A DNA stretch of 64,000 bases, taken from RPQJ01 sp963778185. Lineage in GTDB: Bacteria > Pseudomonadota > Gammaproteobacteria > Steroidobacterales > Steroidobacteraceae. This document shows positions 8,131 to 20,295 of this stretch, one piece after another. Under the pieces are notes generated by a model. The model worked only from the letters and a program-made list of their open reading frames with translations. It was not told the DNA's origin and did no database searches. Position numbers and translations under genes: made by a program. Each line of letters starts with the position of its first letter. The first letter of the stretch is position 1. The stretch spans positions 496,001-560,000 of the forward strand of contig CAVZTF010000003.1 in the NCBI GenBank assembly GCA_963778185.1, given 5' to 3'.

Positions 8131-9062
8131 CACAGCGAGCGCCCGAACGCCGCGCGGAAGCGGTCGCGGAACTCGTCCATGGTGAACGCGTGGTGCTGCG
8201 TCCCGGCGTGGGCGATCTTGATCGCACCCATGAGCGAGGCGATGCGGCCGGTGGTCTCCCAGTCGAGGCCCTGCATCAGGCCGAAGATCAGGCCCGCCCG
8301 GTACGCGTCGCCGCAACCGGTCGGGTCGACGAGGGCCTCCGGCCGTGCAGCTGGAACGAGGTGCTCGCGACCCTCGGCATGGATCACGCTGCCCTCGGCG
8401 CCCTTGGTGACGATCAGCGCCCGTACGCGGGCGGCGATCTCGCGGTGCGACCAGCCGGTGCGTTCGGCGAGCAGCTGGCCCTCGTAGTCGTTCACCGCGA
8501 TCCAGGTGGCCTTGCCGATGAACGCCCGCAATTCCTCGCCGCCGAACATCGGCAGCCCCTGGCCGGGGTCGAACAGCATCGGGATGCCGGCCGCCGCGAA
8601 CTGCTCGGCGTGCTTCAGCATGCCCTCGCGCCCGTCGGGCGCCACCACGCCGAGCGAGACACCAGGGCCCTCGGGCACGCGATTGACGTGCGAGTGGCTC
8701 ATCGCGCCCGGATGAAAGGCCGTGATCTGGTTATCGTCGAGGTCCGTGGTGATGAACGCCTGCGCCGTGAACTCCTCGTCCAGGACGCGCACGTGCCCAA
8801 GCGCGATCGAGCGGTCGAGCAACCACTGCCGGTAGGGCCCGAAGTCGTGCCCCACGGTCGCCATGGGCGCGCCCACGCCGCCGAGCAACCCGAGGCCATA
8901 GGCGATGTTGCCGGCGCAGCCGCCGAAATTGCGCCTCATGCTCGGCACCAGGAACGAGACGTTCAGCAGGTGGATGCGGTCGGGCAGGATGTGATCCCGG
9001 AACCGCCCCGGGAACACCATGACCGTGTCGAATGCGATGGAGCCACAGATCAGTGCGGTCAT
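8130..9062 (-). CDS. PfkB-family carbohydrate/nucleoside kinase
   Basis: The 310-residue ribokinase-fold enzyme has the first PfkB signature around residues 45-60 (RNFGGCAGNIAYGLGLLG). The second, with the catalytic Asp, is DPTGCGDAYRAGL near residue 255. The match to bacterial adenosine-kinase-like or sugar-kinase PfkB proteins is clear, but the sugar is not: the neighbours give no hint. It is translationally coupled to the HtrA-like gene downstream. Nothing recognisable was found in the 67 bases between it and dagK. Confidence 0.88.
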   Translation of the reverse strand: MTALICGSIAFDTVMVFPGRFRDHILPDRIHLLNVSFLVPSMRRNFGGCAGNIAYGLGLLGGVGAPMATVGHDFGPYRQWLLDRSIALGHVRVLDEEFTAQAFITTDLDDNQITAFHPGAMSHSHVNRVPEGPGVSLGVVAPDGREGMLKHAEQFAAAGIPMLFDPGQGLPMFGGEELRAFIGKATWIAVNDYEGQLLAERTGWSHREIAARVRALIVTKGAEGSVIHAEGREHLVPAARPEALVDPTGCGDAYRAGLIFGLMQGLDWETTGRIASLMGAIKIAHAGTQHHAFTMDEFRDRFRAAFGRSL

Positions 9063-9129
9063 GGGGTGAGTGGATTGGCGTCGGAGGTTGGAGGTTGGAA
9101 ATCGGGCGTGCCGGGCTAGTGGAACATGC

Positions 9130-9498
9130 TCAGTCGAGCAACACCAAGCCCCACGTCACCCACAGCAGCACGAGCGAGAAAAGCACGGCGGTGGAGCCCA
9201 GGTCCTTCGCGAAGCCCGACAGGTGGTTGTGCTCCATGCCGATGCGGTCGACGACGACCTCGATGCCGGTGTTGAGCAACTCGACGATGAGCACCGCCAT
9301 CATGCTGCCGATGAGCAGCGCCCGCTCGACGCTGCTCTCGCCGACCCAGAACGCCGCCGGCACCAGCACCGCCGCCAGCCACACCTCCTGGCGGAAGGCC
9401 GCCTCGCTCAGGTAGCAGTGGCGCAGCCCGCGCAGCGAATTCAGCGTCGCGAGCCGCAGGCGATTGAGCCCCGCTGGCCGCTTGCCCTCGCGGATCAA
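9130..9498 (-). CDS. dgkA: diacylglycerol kinase, DagK type
   Basis: This small inner-membrane kinase phosphorylates diacylglycerol released during envelope glycan synthesis. The 122 residues match the family length. The sequence holds three hydrophobic segments and the family core ELLNTGIEVVVDRIG, followed by SGFAKDLGS. The TTG start at 9498 overlaps the gcvPB stop (TTGA). Starting there gives the typical N-terminus up to RLxxATxxSLRGL, so I prefer it over longer readings. It is co-transcribed at the end of the glycine-cleavage operon. Confidence 0.9.
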   Translation of the reverse strand: MIREGKRPAGLNRLRLATLNSLRGLRHCYLSEAAFRQEVWLAAVLVPAAFWVGESSVERALLIGSMMAVLIVELLNTGIEVVVDRIGMEHNHLSGFAKDLGSTAVLFSLVLLWVTWGLVLLD

Positions 9499-10949
9499 GC
9501 AGCCTTCCAGGCCAGGTCGAGCTGCTTGGCCGCGCGCACGTCGTCGAGCCGGCGCACCGGCAATGTGTGCGGCGCACCCTTGAGCTTGGCGGGGTCGGAC
9601 TGCGCTTCCTCGCGGATCGCGATCATCGCGTCGAGGAAGGCGTCGAGCTCCTCCTTCGATTCGGTCTCGGTGGGCTCGATGAGCAGGCACTCCGGCACCA
9701 GCAGCGGGAAGTACGTGGTGGGCGCATGGAACCCGTAGTCGAGCAGGCGCTTGGCGAAGTCCATCGCCGTCGTGCCGTGGTCGCGCGCCTCGCGCCGCAG
9801 CGTCACGATGAACTCGTGGCCGGCGCGGCGGTCGGGATAGGCGAGCTCGAACCCGGCCGCCAGGAGGCGCGCCATGAGGTAGTTGGCGTTCAGCGTGGCG
9901 AATTCCGACACGCGCTGCATGCCGTCGCGGCCGAGCATGCGCATGTAGACGTATGCGCGCAGCAGCACGCCCGTGTTGCCCATGAACGCCGAGAGGCGAC
10001 CGATGGTCTGCGGGAGGTCCCGCTGGTCCAGCCACCGGAAGCGTTCGCCGTCGCGCCCCACCAGCGGAACGGGCATGAAGGGCAACAGGCGCTCGCTGAC
10101 CCCGACCGCGCCCGAGCCCGGACCGCCGCCGCCGTGCGGCGTCGAGAAGGTCTTGTGCAGATTCATGTGGATGACGTCGAACCCCATGTCGCCCGGACGC
10201 ACCTTGCCGAGGATCGCGTTCAGGTTGGCGCCGTCGTAGTACAGCAGTCCGCCCGCCTCGTGGACGATTTGCGCGACCTCGTGGATGCGCCGCTCGAACA
10301 CACCGAGCGTCGAGGGGTTCGTGAGCATGATGCCCGCCGTCTGCGGGCCCACCGCGCCCCGCAGCGCATCGAGGTCGATGTCGCCGTTCGGCAGCGACGG
10401 GATCTCCTTCACCGTGCAACCGCACATCGTGGCCGTCGCCGGATTGGTGCCGTGCGCCGCGTCGGGGACGATGATCTCGGTGCGCGCGAGGTCCCGCCGC
10501 GCCTGGTGGTAGGCGCGGATCATCGCCACGCCGGCGAACTCGCCCTGCGCGCCGGCCATGGGCGTCAGCGAGACGCCGCGCATGCCGGTGACCTCCTTGA
10601 GCATTTCCTGCAGCTCGTACAGGCAGCGCAGGATGCCCTGCCCGGTCGAATCCGGAGCCAGTGGATGCCGGCCGAGGAACTCGGGCAGCATCGCGAACTG
10701 GTTGCAGGCGCGCGGGTTGTATTTCATCGTGCACGACCCGAGCGGGTAGAAGTGCGTGTCGATGGAGAAGTTGAGCTGCGAAAGACGGGTGAAGTGACGC
10801 ACCGCCTGCAGCTCCGAGACCTCGGGCAGCACTGGCGGGCTTTGCCGGCGCAGCGCCTCGGGAACGGCGGTGGACGCCTGCGCAGGCGGATATTGCGCGG
10901 CGGAGCTGCGACCGGGTCGCGAGTGCTCGAAGATGAGTTTTTCGTGCAT
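9495..10949 (-). CDS. gcvPB: glycine dehydrogenase (decarboxylating) subunit 2, P-protein beta
   Basis: This is the C-terminal half of the split P-protein. It carries the PLP lysine, Lys266 in HMNLHKTFSTPHGG, with the glycine-rich loop right after it. The complex with gcvPA decarboxylates glycine and passes the aminomethyl group to lipoyl-GcvH. The 484-residue length is normal for the two-subunit form. It follows gcvPA by 19 bases and overlaps dgkA by 4 bases. Expression is expected to follow the glycine riboswitch ahead of gcvT. Confidence 0.97.
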   Translation of the reverse strand: MHEKLIFEHSRPGRSSAAQYPPAQASTAVPEALRRQSPPVLPEVSELQAVRHFTRLSQLNFSIDTHFYPLGSCTMKYNPRACNQFAMLPEFLGRHPLAPDSTGQGILRCLYELQEMLKEVTGMRGVSLTPMAGAQGEFAGVAMIRAYHQARRDLARTEIIVPDAAHGTNPATATMCGCTVKEIPSLPNGDIDLDALRGAVGPQTAGIMLTNPSTLGVFERRIHEVAQIVHEAGGLLYYDGANLNAILGKVRPGDMGFDVIHMNLHKTFSTPHGGGGPGSGAVGVSERLLPFMPVPLVGRDGERFRWLDQRDLPQTIGRLSAFMGNTGVLLRAYVYMRMLGRDGMQRVSEFATLNANYLMARLLAAGFELAYPDRRAGHEFIVTLRREARDHGTTAMDFAKRLLDYGFHAPTTYFPLLVPECLLIEPTETESKEELDAFLDAMIAIREEAQSDPAKLKGAPHTLPVRRLDDVRAAKQLDLAWKAA

Positions 10950-10968
10950 GGCGGGATCCTCGCGCGGC

Positions 10969-12342
10969 TCAGGCCGCGGCTGCGCTCTTCATGATGTCGG
11001 CGAGTGCGCGCGCATAGGCGTCGATGTCCGCGGCCGTGCGCGTCTCGGTGGCGCACACGAGCAGCGCGTTGCCGAGCGACGGGTAGTCGATACTCACGTC
11101 GCAGCCACCCACGATCCCGCGCTCGGCCAGCGCCTCGAGCACGCCGCGCACCGGACGGTCGAGCAGCAGCAGCGCCTCGTGGAAGCGCGGCCGGTCGAAG
11201 GCCGGGCGCACCCCCGGGATGCGGGTGAGCGACTGCACCAGCTGCGCCGTGCGTTCCATGCTGGTCGAAGCGACCTGGGCCAGGCCGCGTGGGCCAACCA
11301 GCGACATGTAGATCGTCGCCGCCGTCACCAGCAGTCCCTGGTTGGTGCAGATGTTGGAGGTCGCCTTGCTGCGGCGGATGTGCTGTTCGCGCGCCTGCAG
11401 CGTGAGCGTGAAACCGGGCTTGCCGTCGAGGTCGACCGTGCGGCCGACGATTCGCCCTGGCATCTGGCGGATGTGCTCCATGCGGGTCGTCATGAAACCG
11501 AAGTACGGGCCGCCCGATGACAGCGGCACGCCGAGCGGCTGGCCCTCGCCGCACACGATGTCCACTCCCTTCGCGCCCCATTGCCCGGGCGGCCTGAGGA
11601 TCGCGAGCGAGACGGGATTGACCACCGCGATCACCAGCATGCCGGCGGCGTGCGCCCAGTCGGTGAGCGCGTCGACGTCCTCGAGGTTGCCGAAGAAATT
11701 CGGCTGCTGGATCACGAGGGCCGTGAGGTCCTGCCCGCGATATTTCTCGAGGCTCGCCAGCGTGGTGTGGCCGCCCTGCGGGTCGTACGGCAGCAGTTCG
11801 AAGGCGAGCTTCTGGTTACCGGCGACCGCCTTCACCACGTCGCGGTAGGTGGGGTTCACCGCCGCAGGCATCAGGATGCGAGCCGACTTCGACCTGCGGT
11901 GCGCCCGCACCGCCATCAGGCAAGCCTCGGCGAGCGCGGTGGCGCCGTCGTAGAGCGAGGCGTTCGACGCTTCCATGCCCGTCAGGCTCGCCATCATCGA
12001 CTGGTATTCGTACAGCAACTGCAGCGTGCCCTGGCTCGCCTCGGCCTGGTAGGGCGTGTAGGCGCTGTAGAACTCGCCACGCGTGACGATGGCCCACACC
12101 GCGGCCGGCACGTGGTGCTCATAGGCGCCGGCGCCGATGAAATTGAGTCGCCGGCCGTCGCGGGCGGCGAGCTCCGTCATCAGCCGGCCGATCTCCATCT
12201 CGGAGGTGGCCGGTGGTATGCCGTCGAGGGCGCGGGAGCGCAGGTTCGCCGGGATCTCGTCGAACAGCGCGTCGATGTCCGGCGCGCCGATGGCGGCCAG
12301 CATGTCGCGGATGTCTTCCGCGGTGTGCGGGATGAAGGGCAT
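10969..12342 (-). CDS. gcvPA: glycine dehydrogenase (decarboxylating) subunit 1, P-protein alpha
   Basis: The 457-residue N-terminal half of the P-protein has the characteristic N-terminus MPFIPHTAEDIRDML, GAGAYEHHVPA near residue 80 and YTPYQAEASQGTLQLLYEYQ near 105. It lacks the PLP lysine, which is in gcvPB. The ATG at 12342 gives the family N-terminus; the frame continues upstream inside gcvH, which is a shadow. It sits 13 bases after gcvH. Confidence 0.97.
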   Translation of the reverse strand: MPFIPHTAEDIRDMLAAIGAPDIDALFDEIPANLRSRALDGIPPATSEMEIGRLMTELAARDGRRLNFIGAGAYEHHVPAAVWAIVTRGEFYSAYTPYQAEASQGTLQLLYEYQSMMASLTGMEASNASLYDGATALAEACLMAVRAHRRSKSARILMPAAVNPTYRDVVKAVAGNQKLAFELLPYDPQGGHTTLASLEKYRGQDLTALVIQQPNFFGNLEDVDALTDWAHAAGMLVIAVVNPVSLAILRPPGQWGAKGVDIVCGEGQPLGVPLSSGGPYFGFMTTRMEHIRQMPGRIVGRTVDLDGKPGFTLTLQAREQHIRRSKATSNICTNQGLLVTAATIYMSLVGPRGLAQVASTSMERTAQLVQSLTRIPGVRPAFDRPRFHEALLLLDRPVRGVLEALAERGIVGGCDVSIDYPSLGNALLVCATETRTAADIDAYARALADIMKSAAAA

Positions 12343-12355
12343 GGTCGTTCCCCGG

Positions 12356-12751
12356 TCAGTGAGTTTCCGCGGCCAGCGCGGCCTCGTAGGCCTTCGCGTC
12401 GAGCAGGGCGGCGAACTGCGCCTTGTCGTCCGGGCGGATGCGCATGAGCCAGCCCCTGCCATAGGGGTCCTGGTTGATGAGTTCGGGCTGGCCGCCGAGG
12501 TCGGCATTGCCCGCCACCACCTCGCCGCTCACCGGGCTGTAAACGTCCGAGGCGGCTTTCACCGACTCGACGACGGCGAAGGCCTCGCCCGCGGCGATGC
12601 GGCGGCCGGCTTCGGGCACCTCTGCGAACACGAGGTCGCCGAGCGCCTGCTGGGCGTGGTCGGAGATGCCCACGGTGACGGTGCCGTCCGCTTCGAGGCG
12701 GGCCCACTCGTGGGACTTCAGGTAACGCAGTTCGGCAGGAACCTTGCTCAT
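12356..12751 (-). CDS. gcvH: glycine cleavage system H protein
   Basis: This is the lipoyl carrier of the glycine cleavage complex, shuttling the aminomethyl group between P, T and L proteins. The lipoylation lysine is Lys65 in ESVKAASD, and the flanking GDLVFAEVPEAGR and GYGWL-like segment (GRGWLMRI) are typical. At 131 residues it has normal length. It lies 19 bases downstream of gcvT. Confidence 0.97.
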   Translation of the reverse strand: MSKVPAELRYLKSHEWARLEADGTVTVGISDHAQQALGDLVFAEVPEAGRRIAAGEAFAVVESVKAASDVYSPVSGEVVAGNADLGGQPELINQDPYGRGWLMRIRPDDKAQFAALLDAKAYEAALAAETH

Positions 12752-12770
12752 GGTTTGCTCCGTGGAAACT

Positions 12771-13862
12771 CTACAGGGGAATCGCGATCTTGCCGTGACG
12801 CACGAAGGGCGGCCGGACCACGGCCGCGCCGAGCACCCGGCCGCGGATCTCGACCTCGCAGCGGTCGGCCGTCTGCGACGGCACGCGGGCGAGCCCGATC
12901 GAGCGCTCGAGCGTCGGCGAAAAAGTGCCGCTGGTGACCTCGCCCTCGCCGACGGCCGGCACGATCACCTTCTGGTGGGAACGCAGCACCGCGCGATCCG
13001 CCAGCACGAGCCCGACGAGCTTGCGCGGAACACCACGCGCTTTTTGTGTCGCCAGCGCCTCGCGGCCGATGAAGTCGCGGTCCTGCGGGTCCCAGGCGAT
13101 GGTCCAGCCGAGTCCCGACTCGAGCGGCGAGGTCGTCTCGTCCATGTCACTGCCGTAGAGGTTCATGCCCGCCTCCAGCCGCAGCGTGTCCCGCGCACCC
13201 AGCCCGGCGGGCATCACGCCGGCCCCGCGCAGGCGGCTCCAGAAGCCGGCAGCCTCGTCCACGGGCACCATGATCTCCCAGCCGTCTTCTCCGGTGTAGC
13301 CGGTGCGCGCGACGAACCACCTGTCCGACGCCGTGCCGAAGAAGGGCCCCAGGTCCAGGGCGCGGGCCGCGAGCGCAGGGTCGAGCAGGGTCGCCGCCTT
13401 CTGGCGCGCGTTCGGGCCCTGCACGGCGATCATCGCGAGGTCGAAGCGCGGCTCGACCGACACCTCGTATCCCCCCGCGTGGGCCCGCAGCCACTCGAGA
13501 TCCTTGTCGCGCGTACCGGCGTTCACGACCATCCGGTACCACTGGTCGTTCATGTAGTAGACGATCAGGTCGTCGATCACGCCGCCGTGCTCGCGCAGCA
13601 TGCACGAGTAGAGTGCCTTGCCTGGCTGCGTCAGCTTGGCGACGTCGTTCGCGAGCAGGCGGCGCAGGAAGTCGCGCACGCGGGCGCCGCGCAGGTCCAC
13701 GACGCACATGTGGGAGACGTCGAACATTCCGGCGTCGCGCCTGACGCCGTGGTGCTCCTCGATCTGCGAGCCGTAATTGACCGGCATGTCCCAGCCGCCG
13801 AAGTCCACCATGCGGGCGCCGGCGGCAACGTGGGTGTCGTAGAGTGGTGTGCGCAAGCCCAT
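12771..13862 (-). CDS. gcvT: aminomethyltransferase, glycine cleavage T protein
   Basis: It transfers the methylene from aminomethyl-lipoyl-GcvH to tetrahydrofolate and releases ammonia. The 363 residues begin MGLRTPLYDTHVAAGARMVDFGGW, the standard T-protein N-terminus, and contain YSCMLREHGGVIDDLI and GYTGEDGWEI. The ATG at 13862 is preceded by a GGAAG ribosome binding site. The gene is the first of gcvT-gcvH-gcvPA-gcvPB-dgkA, and its leader contains the tandem glycine riboswitch and terminator. Confidence 0.97.
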   Translation of the reverse strand: MGLRTPLYDTHVAAGARMVDFGGWDMPVNYGSQIEEHHGVRRDAGMFDVSHMCVVDLRGARVRDFLRRLLANDVAKLTQPGKALYSCMLREHGGVIDDLIVYYMNDQWYRMVVNAGTRDKDLEWLRAHAGGYEVSVEPRFDLAMIAVQGPNARQKAATLLDPALAARALDLGPFFGTASDRWFVARTGYTGEDGWEIMVPVDEAAGFWSRLRGAGVMPAGLGARDTLRLEAGMNLYGSDMDETTSPLESGLGWTIAWDPQDRDFIGREALATQKARGVPRKLVGLVLADRAVLRSHQKVIVPAVGEGEVTSGTFSPTLERSIGLARVPSQTADRCEVEIRGRVLGAAVVRPPFVRHGKIAIPL

Positions 13863-13883
13863 TGTGTTCTTCCAGGAAGCCGC

Positions 13884-13920
13884 AAATAAAAAAGGCGGCA
13901 GGCCTCGTCGACCTGCCGCC
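13884..13920 (-). terminator. riboswitch-controlled intrinsic terminator before gcvT
   Basis: On the minus strand a nine-base-pair stem (GGCGGCAGG / CCTGCCGCC, arms at 13920-13912 and 13902-13894) is followed by TTTTTTATTT. It lies directly after the second glycine aptamer and 22 bases before the gcvT ATG. Glycine binding is expected to prevent this hairpin, switching the operon on. Confidence 0.88.
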
Positions 13921-14090
13921 CCTCTGTCCTGTGACCTGAGAGATCGGGCGCCGGTGGACCGGTGCCGCACCCCTTCGGTGGGCCCCTCGCGAGGCCGCTC
14001 TCCAGAGCCCATCAGGCCGCGCCGTTCGTTTGCCTGAGCGTTTCCGGGCGGGTTGCGCCTTCGGCGGGCTGTCACCAGCCTCTCTCCGGA
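13916..14090 (-). promoter_or_regulatory. tandem glycine riboswitch
   Basis: Two glycine aptamers are readable on the minus strand. The first begins GGAGAGAGGCTGGTGACAG near 14087, with CGCCGAAGGCGCAA and ACGCTCAGGCAAA. The second begins GGAGAGCGGCC near 14005, with CACCGAAGGGG and CTCTCAGGTCACAGGACAG ending near 13920. Both contain the conserved CCGAAGG and CTCAGG elements. Known riboswitches of this class activate gcvT operons when glycine is high so that it can be used as a carbon source. The downstream terminator shows that control is transcriptional. Confidence 0.93.
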
Positions 14091-14199
14091 CGAGCCTTGC
14101 GATGGGTCGGGGAATGTTACCCGAGTGCCGCCCCTCCGACCAGCGCCGTCCGGGCGCCATCGATTGCCAATCGCGGGTCGGTCGCGGAACATTGCCCGG

Positions 14200-15969
<1,770 letters not shown>

Positions 15970-15978
15970 CGCCGCCGA

Positions 15979-18562
15979 TCACGGGGTCACGGTCAGGTAC
16001 TTGGTCTTGGCGACTCCGTTGGCCGTGGCGGTGATCTTCGCCGAGGTCCTCGCGGTCACCGGCGCAGTCGACACGGTGAACGCCGCTGTCTGCGTGCCGA
16101 CGGGAACCACCACGCTGGACACGTTCGGGGCCGCGGTCGCCGGCTTCGCGCTGGCGAACTCGACCAGGACCGGGCCCGGACCGGCGACACACTGCAGCCT
16201 GGCTAGCGCCGCTCGAGGTGTTGCCGCCGACCACCGTGGTGGGCGTCAGCGTGAGCGAGCTCATGCCGATTGGCCGCAGCGTCAGCGGTTGCTCGAGCGT
16301 GGTGTCGCCCAGCGCCGCTCGCACGACGCCACTCTGCGGCGCCGCCAGCGACGTGGTCTTGATGGTGAAGGTCTTGGAGAACGCTCCCGCGGCGACCTTG
16401 ACCGATGCAGGCGTGGTCGCCGCCGCCAGCGTGTCGGCGAGCGCCACGGTGAGGCCGCCGACGGGCGCGGCCGCGGAGAGTCGCACGGTTCCGATCACGC
16501 TCAGGCAACCGGCCGTGCTGGACTTGCTGAGCGTGAGGCTTGCGAGCCCGGACACGCTCGATTGCACCGTGACGGTTGCGGACGGCAGCGACGTGCCCTC
16601 TGGAGCGGTGGCACTGACCGTGAGGAGCGTGCCCGAATCGGTCGTGTCCGCCAGGATGCTCGCGGGCGCAAGTGCGAGCGCATAGGTGCGCGTCCCGCCG
16701 AGGCCGGCGGCGAAGTCGTAGGTGACGACGACGTTGAACGCGAGCCGCGGCTGGATCGGGTGGGTGTCGCCGAAGTTCAGCGTGACCACGCCGTTGTCGA
16801 TCGCATGGAGGCCCGTGGCGAGCAGAGGATCATCCGCGTCGACCGCGCCGTCAGCATTGCGGTCCAGCCAGGCCCGGACGGCAGTCACGTCCAGTCGGTC
16901 GTCGCCCGTTCCGGAGGCCGCGAGATCAAGGCCGGTGATCGCAAGCGGCACCGGTCCATGGTTGGCGAAGCGGTAGCTCGCGATGCGCACGGCCGTGGCG
17001 CCGGGTTCGACCGTCGGGTTCGGGATGCTCGCGGCAGGCAGCACCTCGAGACTCGGCACGCGCGGCTCGACGTAGGTAAAAACGTCGCGCATTCCGTTCG
17101 GATCCCCTACGCCACCCTCGGCCCAGATCGCGTGCATCGCATCGGCTGCCCAGATGTAGTTGCCGTGACAGCAGATGCCGCCGCCCGTGGACGTCAGTAG
17201 CCAGGTTGCGCCACCGTCATAGGTGACGAGGGCCGACCCTGCGACGGCAAAGCCCTTGAGCGGGGTGACGAAATCCAGGTAATGGAGAACCGTGTCCGAC
17301 AGCTTCTGCCAGGTCACTCCCGCATCGACGCTGTGGTGCAACCCGGGTCCGCTCGGGCTCTGGGTCGTCGCGCTCGCCCAGGCTTCGTCGCCCACCATCC
17401 CGACGTCAGCCGTGCCGTAGCCCGAGTTCACGATCAGGTCATTGTCCGGCTGTTGCGTCCAGATGCCGGACGTGCCGCGCAGTTCGCGGTGCATCGCGCC
17501 GCCCCAGGCGTATGGCGTGACGAACAAAACCGCCTTGCCGTTCGACGTGGCTCCCAGCGCCGAGCAGGACGCGTAGTCCTCGAGCCAGGTCCGCTTGATC
17601 TGCCAGGTCGCGCCGGAGTCGGCGGTCTCCCAGATCGTCGCCGCGAACGGCGAGCCGGAGCCCATGTAGGTGCCCGTATTCTCGGAGCCGCAGGCGATCC
17701 ATCGGCTGGAACTGATCGACGCGTAGTTGCTGATGGCAACGATGCCGTTGGCGTCCGCATGGTTGGGCAGGTCGGCGTACGTCCACGTCGTGCCGCCGGT
17801 GGTCGTGCGCAGGACGCCGCCTGCGTGATACATGGTGTACGGTGCGCTCGCGCTCGGCGAAACCCGCGACGTCAGGACGCCCTTGTAGCCACTCACGAAC
17901 AACATCGAGCGGCCGGTCATGTCCGGAATCACCGCCACCCCGCCGTCCGCCCAGCTGCCGACCTCCTTCCAGCTCGAGCCGCCGTTCAGGGTGCGCCAGA
18001 GCTCGGTGACCATCGGCGAGATGCCTCGGTGTCGAAGCATCAGGAATCCGACCTGGTCGTTGACGAAGAACGGCTCCCACAGGTCGTAGTCGGGGTTGCG
18101 CCAGGGCGCCGGATAGGACGGCAGGTATTTCCAGTGGTGCGTCAGGTTGAAGGTCACCCCGGCGACGTTGCCGGCGACCTCGATCGCGGTCCGGCGCGAC
18201 TCCATGGTGAAGCTGTCCTCGCCTTCCGGCTCCACATACAGCAGGGTGACCGGCCCGGCCGGCACGTTCGCGATCGAGAACGTCCCGTGGTAACGGTCCA
18301 CAGGCACGACGTTGGCGACCAGGCTGGTGCCCAGGACGCGGACCTGCGGGTGCTTCCCCAGGATGCTCGGTTGGTAGCCGCCGTCGGCGACGGGCATGAC
18401 CACCTCGCCGCTGACCGTAGCGCCCTGCGCGGGCAAGGCAAGCAGCGCCAGGGCGGCCAGCAGGATGAATACCAGCAGCCACCGAAGGGCGCTGGGGGAA
18501 TGAAGCCGGGTGCCACCGAGGTTCGAGGCGTTCGGTGTCCGCCAGATGTGCAGCGCCGTCAT
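15979..18562 (-). CDS. secreted Ycf48/BNR-repeat protein with Ig-like C-terminal repeats, frameshifted near its end
   Basis: This large exported protein begins with a signal segment (residues about 25-47, WLLVFILLAALALLALPAQGA). A carboxypeptidase-regulatory-like beta domain follows at about 48-135. Beta-propeller repeats come next, each with a G-x-[ST]-W motif (GGSSWKEV, GGTTWTY, GATWQI, GVTWQKL, GATWLL). The C-terminal third has Ig/Big-like strands and calcium-loop-like DRNADGAVDADDP. Near 16206-16212 the frame changes. A one-base shift restores the last Ig-like repeat (VLVEFASAKPATAAP to KYLTVTP) ending with TGA at 15979. The uncorrected frame runs on to 15815, antisense into the DUF885 gene. 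The function is unknown; a surface or adhesive role is inference. Confidence 0.75.
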
Positions 18563-18624
18563 GGCCCGTGTACTCCTTGTACCGCCGACGATCCGCCCTC
18601 TTCTTGTTCAGGAGCTTTAGCTCA

Positions 18625-18665
18625 CATTTTCCACCGGGGCGGTGGGGCCACGAGGGTGGAAAATG
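18625..18665. repeat. nested palindrome between repeat-protein gene and ispG
   Basis: An exact 11-base inverted repeat, CATTTTCCACC (18625-18635) and GGTGGAAAATG (18655-18665), encloses a second hairpin CCACC-GGGGC-GGTGG (18631-18645). There is no T run, so it is not an ordinary terminator. It lies between divergent genes, about 60 bases from the start at 18562 and 70 bases before ispG. It could be an operator or a REP-type palindrome. Confidence 0.6.
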
Positions 18666-18701
18666 CACAGGTTACCTTCGCCGGCCGCAGCCCTGCGACG
18701 C

Positions 18702-18707
18702 TACAAT
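18702..18707 (+). promoter_or_regulatory. -10 element of ispG (TACAAT)
   Basis: TACAAT in the context GACGCTACAATGCG lies 30 bases before the ispG ATG. No good -35 hexamer was found 16-18 bases upstream. The sequence matches the -10 type seen repeatedly in this window. Confidence 0.35.
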
Positions 18708-18736
18708 GCGGCCCGTCCCAGACCCGGTCCAGACCG

Positions 18737-19962
<1,226 letters not shown>

Positions 19963-19966
<4 letters not shown>

Positions 19967-20295
19967 CAGCATTGCGTGACCGCAGGTGCACCGCCTGCGT
20001 GCCGGGGACACCGGCGGTTACCGCCGCGCGGGCCGCGGAGCTTCTCGGCCAGCTGGCGCACGGCTGGCGTCTCGCGGAGGACGGCAAGTCGCTCAAGCGC
20101 GCCTTCGGCTTCGAGGACTACTACCGCACCATGGCGTTCGTGAACGCCGTGGCATGGATCGCCAACGCCGAGGACCACCACCCGGACCTCCAGGTGGGCT
20201 ACGACTATTGCCGCGTGACGTTCTCGACGCACTCGCTCGGCGGGCTGTCCGAGAACGACTTCATCTGCGCCGCGAAAATCGATGCCCTTGGCTGA
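19963..20295 (+). CDS. phhB: pterin-4-alpha-carbinolamine dehydratase
   Basis: The 110-residue protein has the DCoH/PhhB fold signatures. Residues 46-60 read RAFGFEDYYRTMAFV, then AEDHHPDLQVGYDYCRVTFSTHSLGGLSE. It dehydrates 4a-hydroxytetrahydrobiopterin after aromatic amino acid hydroxylation. No phenylalanine hydroxylase lies in the window, so the protein may serve another pterin role. Its start overlaps the ispG stop and its end overlaps the DUF2189 gene by 14 bases, indicating one operon. Confidence 0.92.

Noticed and set aside
18625..18665. Palindrome as an intrinsic terminator
   Set aside because: No T run on either strand and the flanking genes diverge from it.
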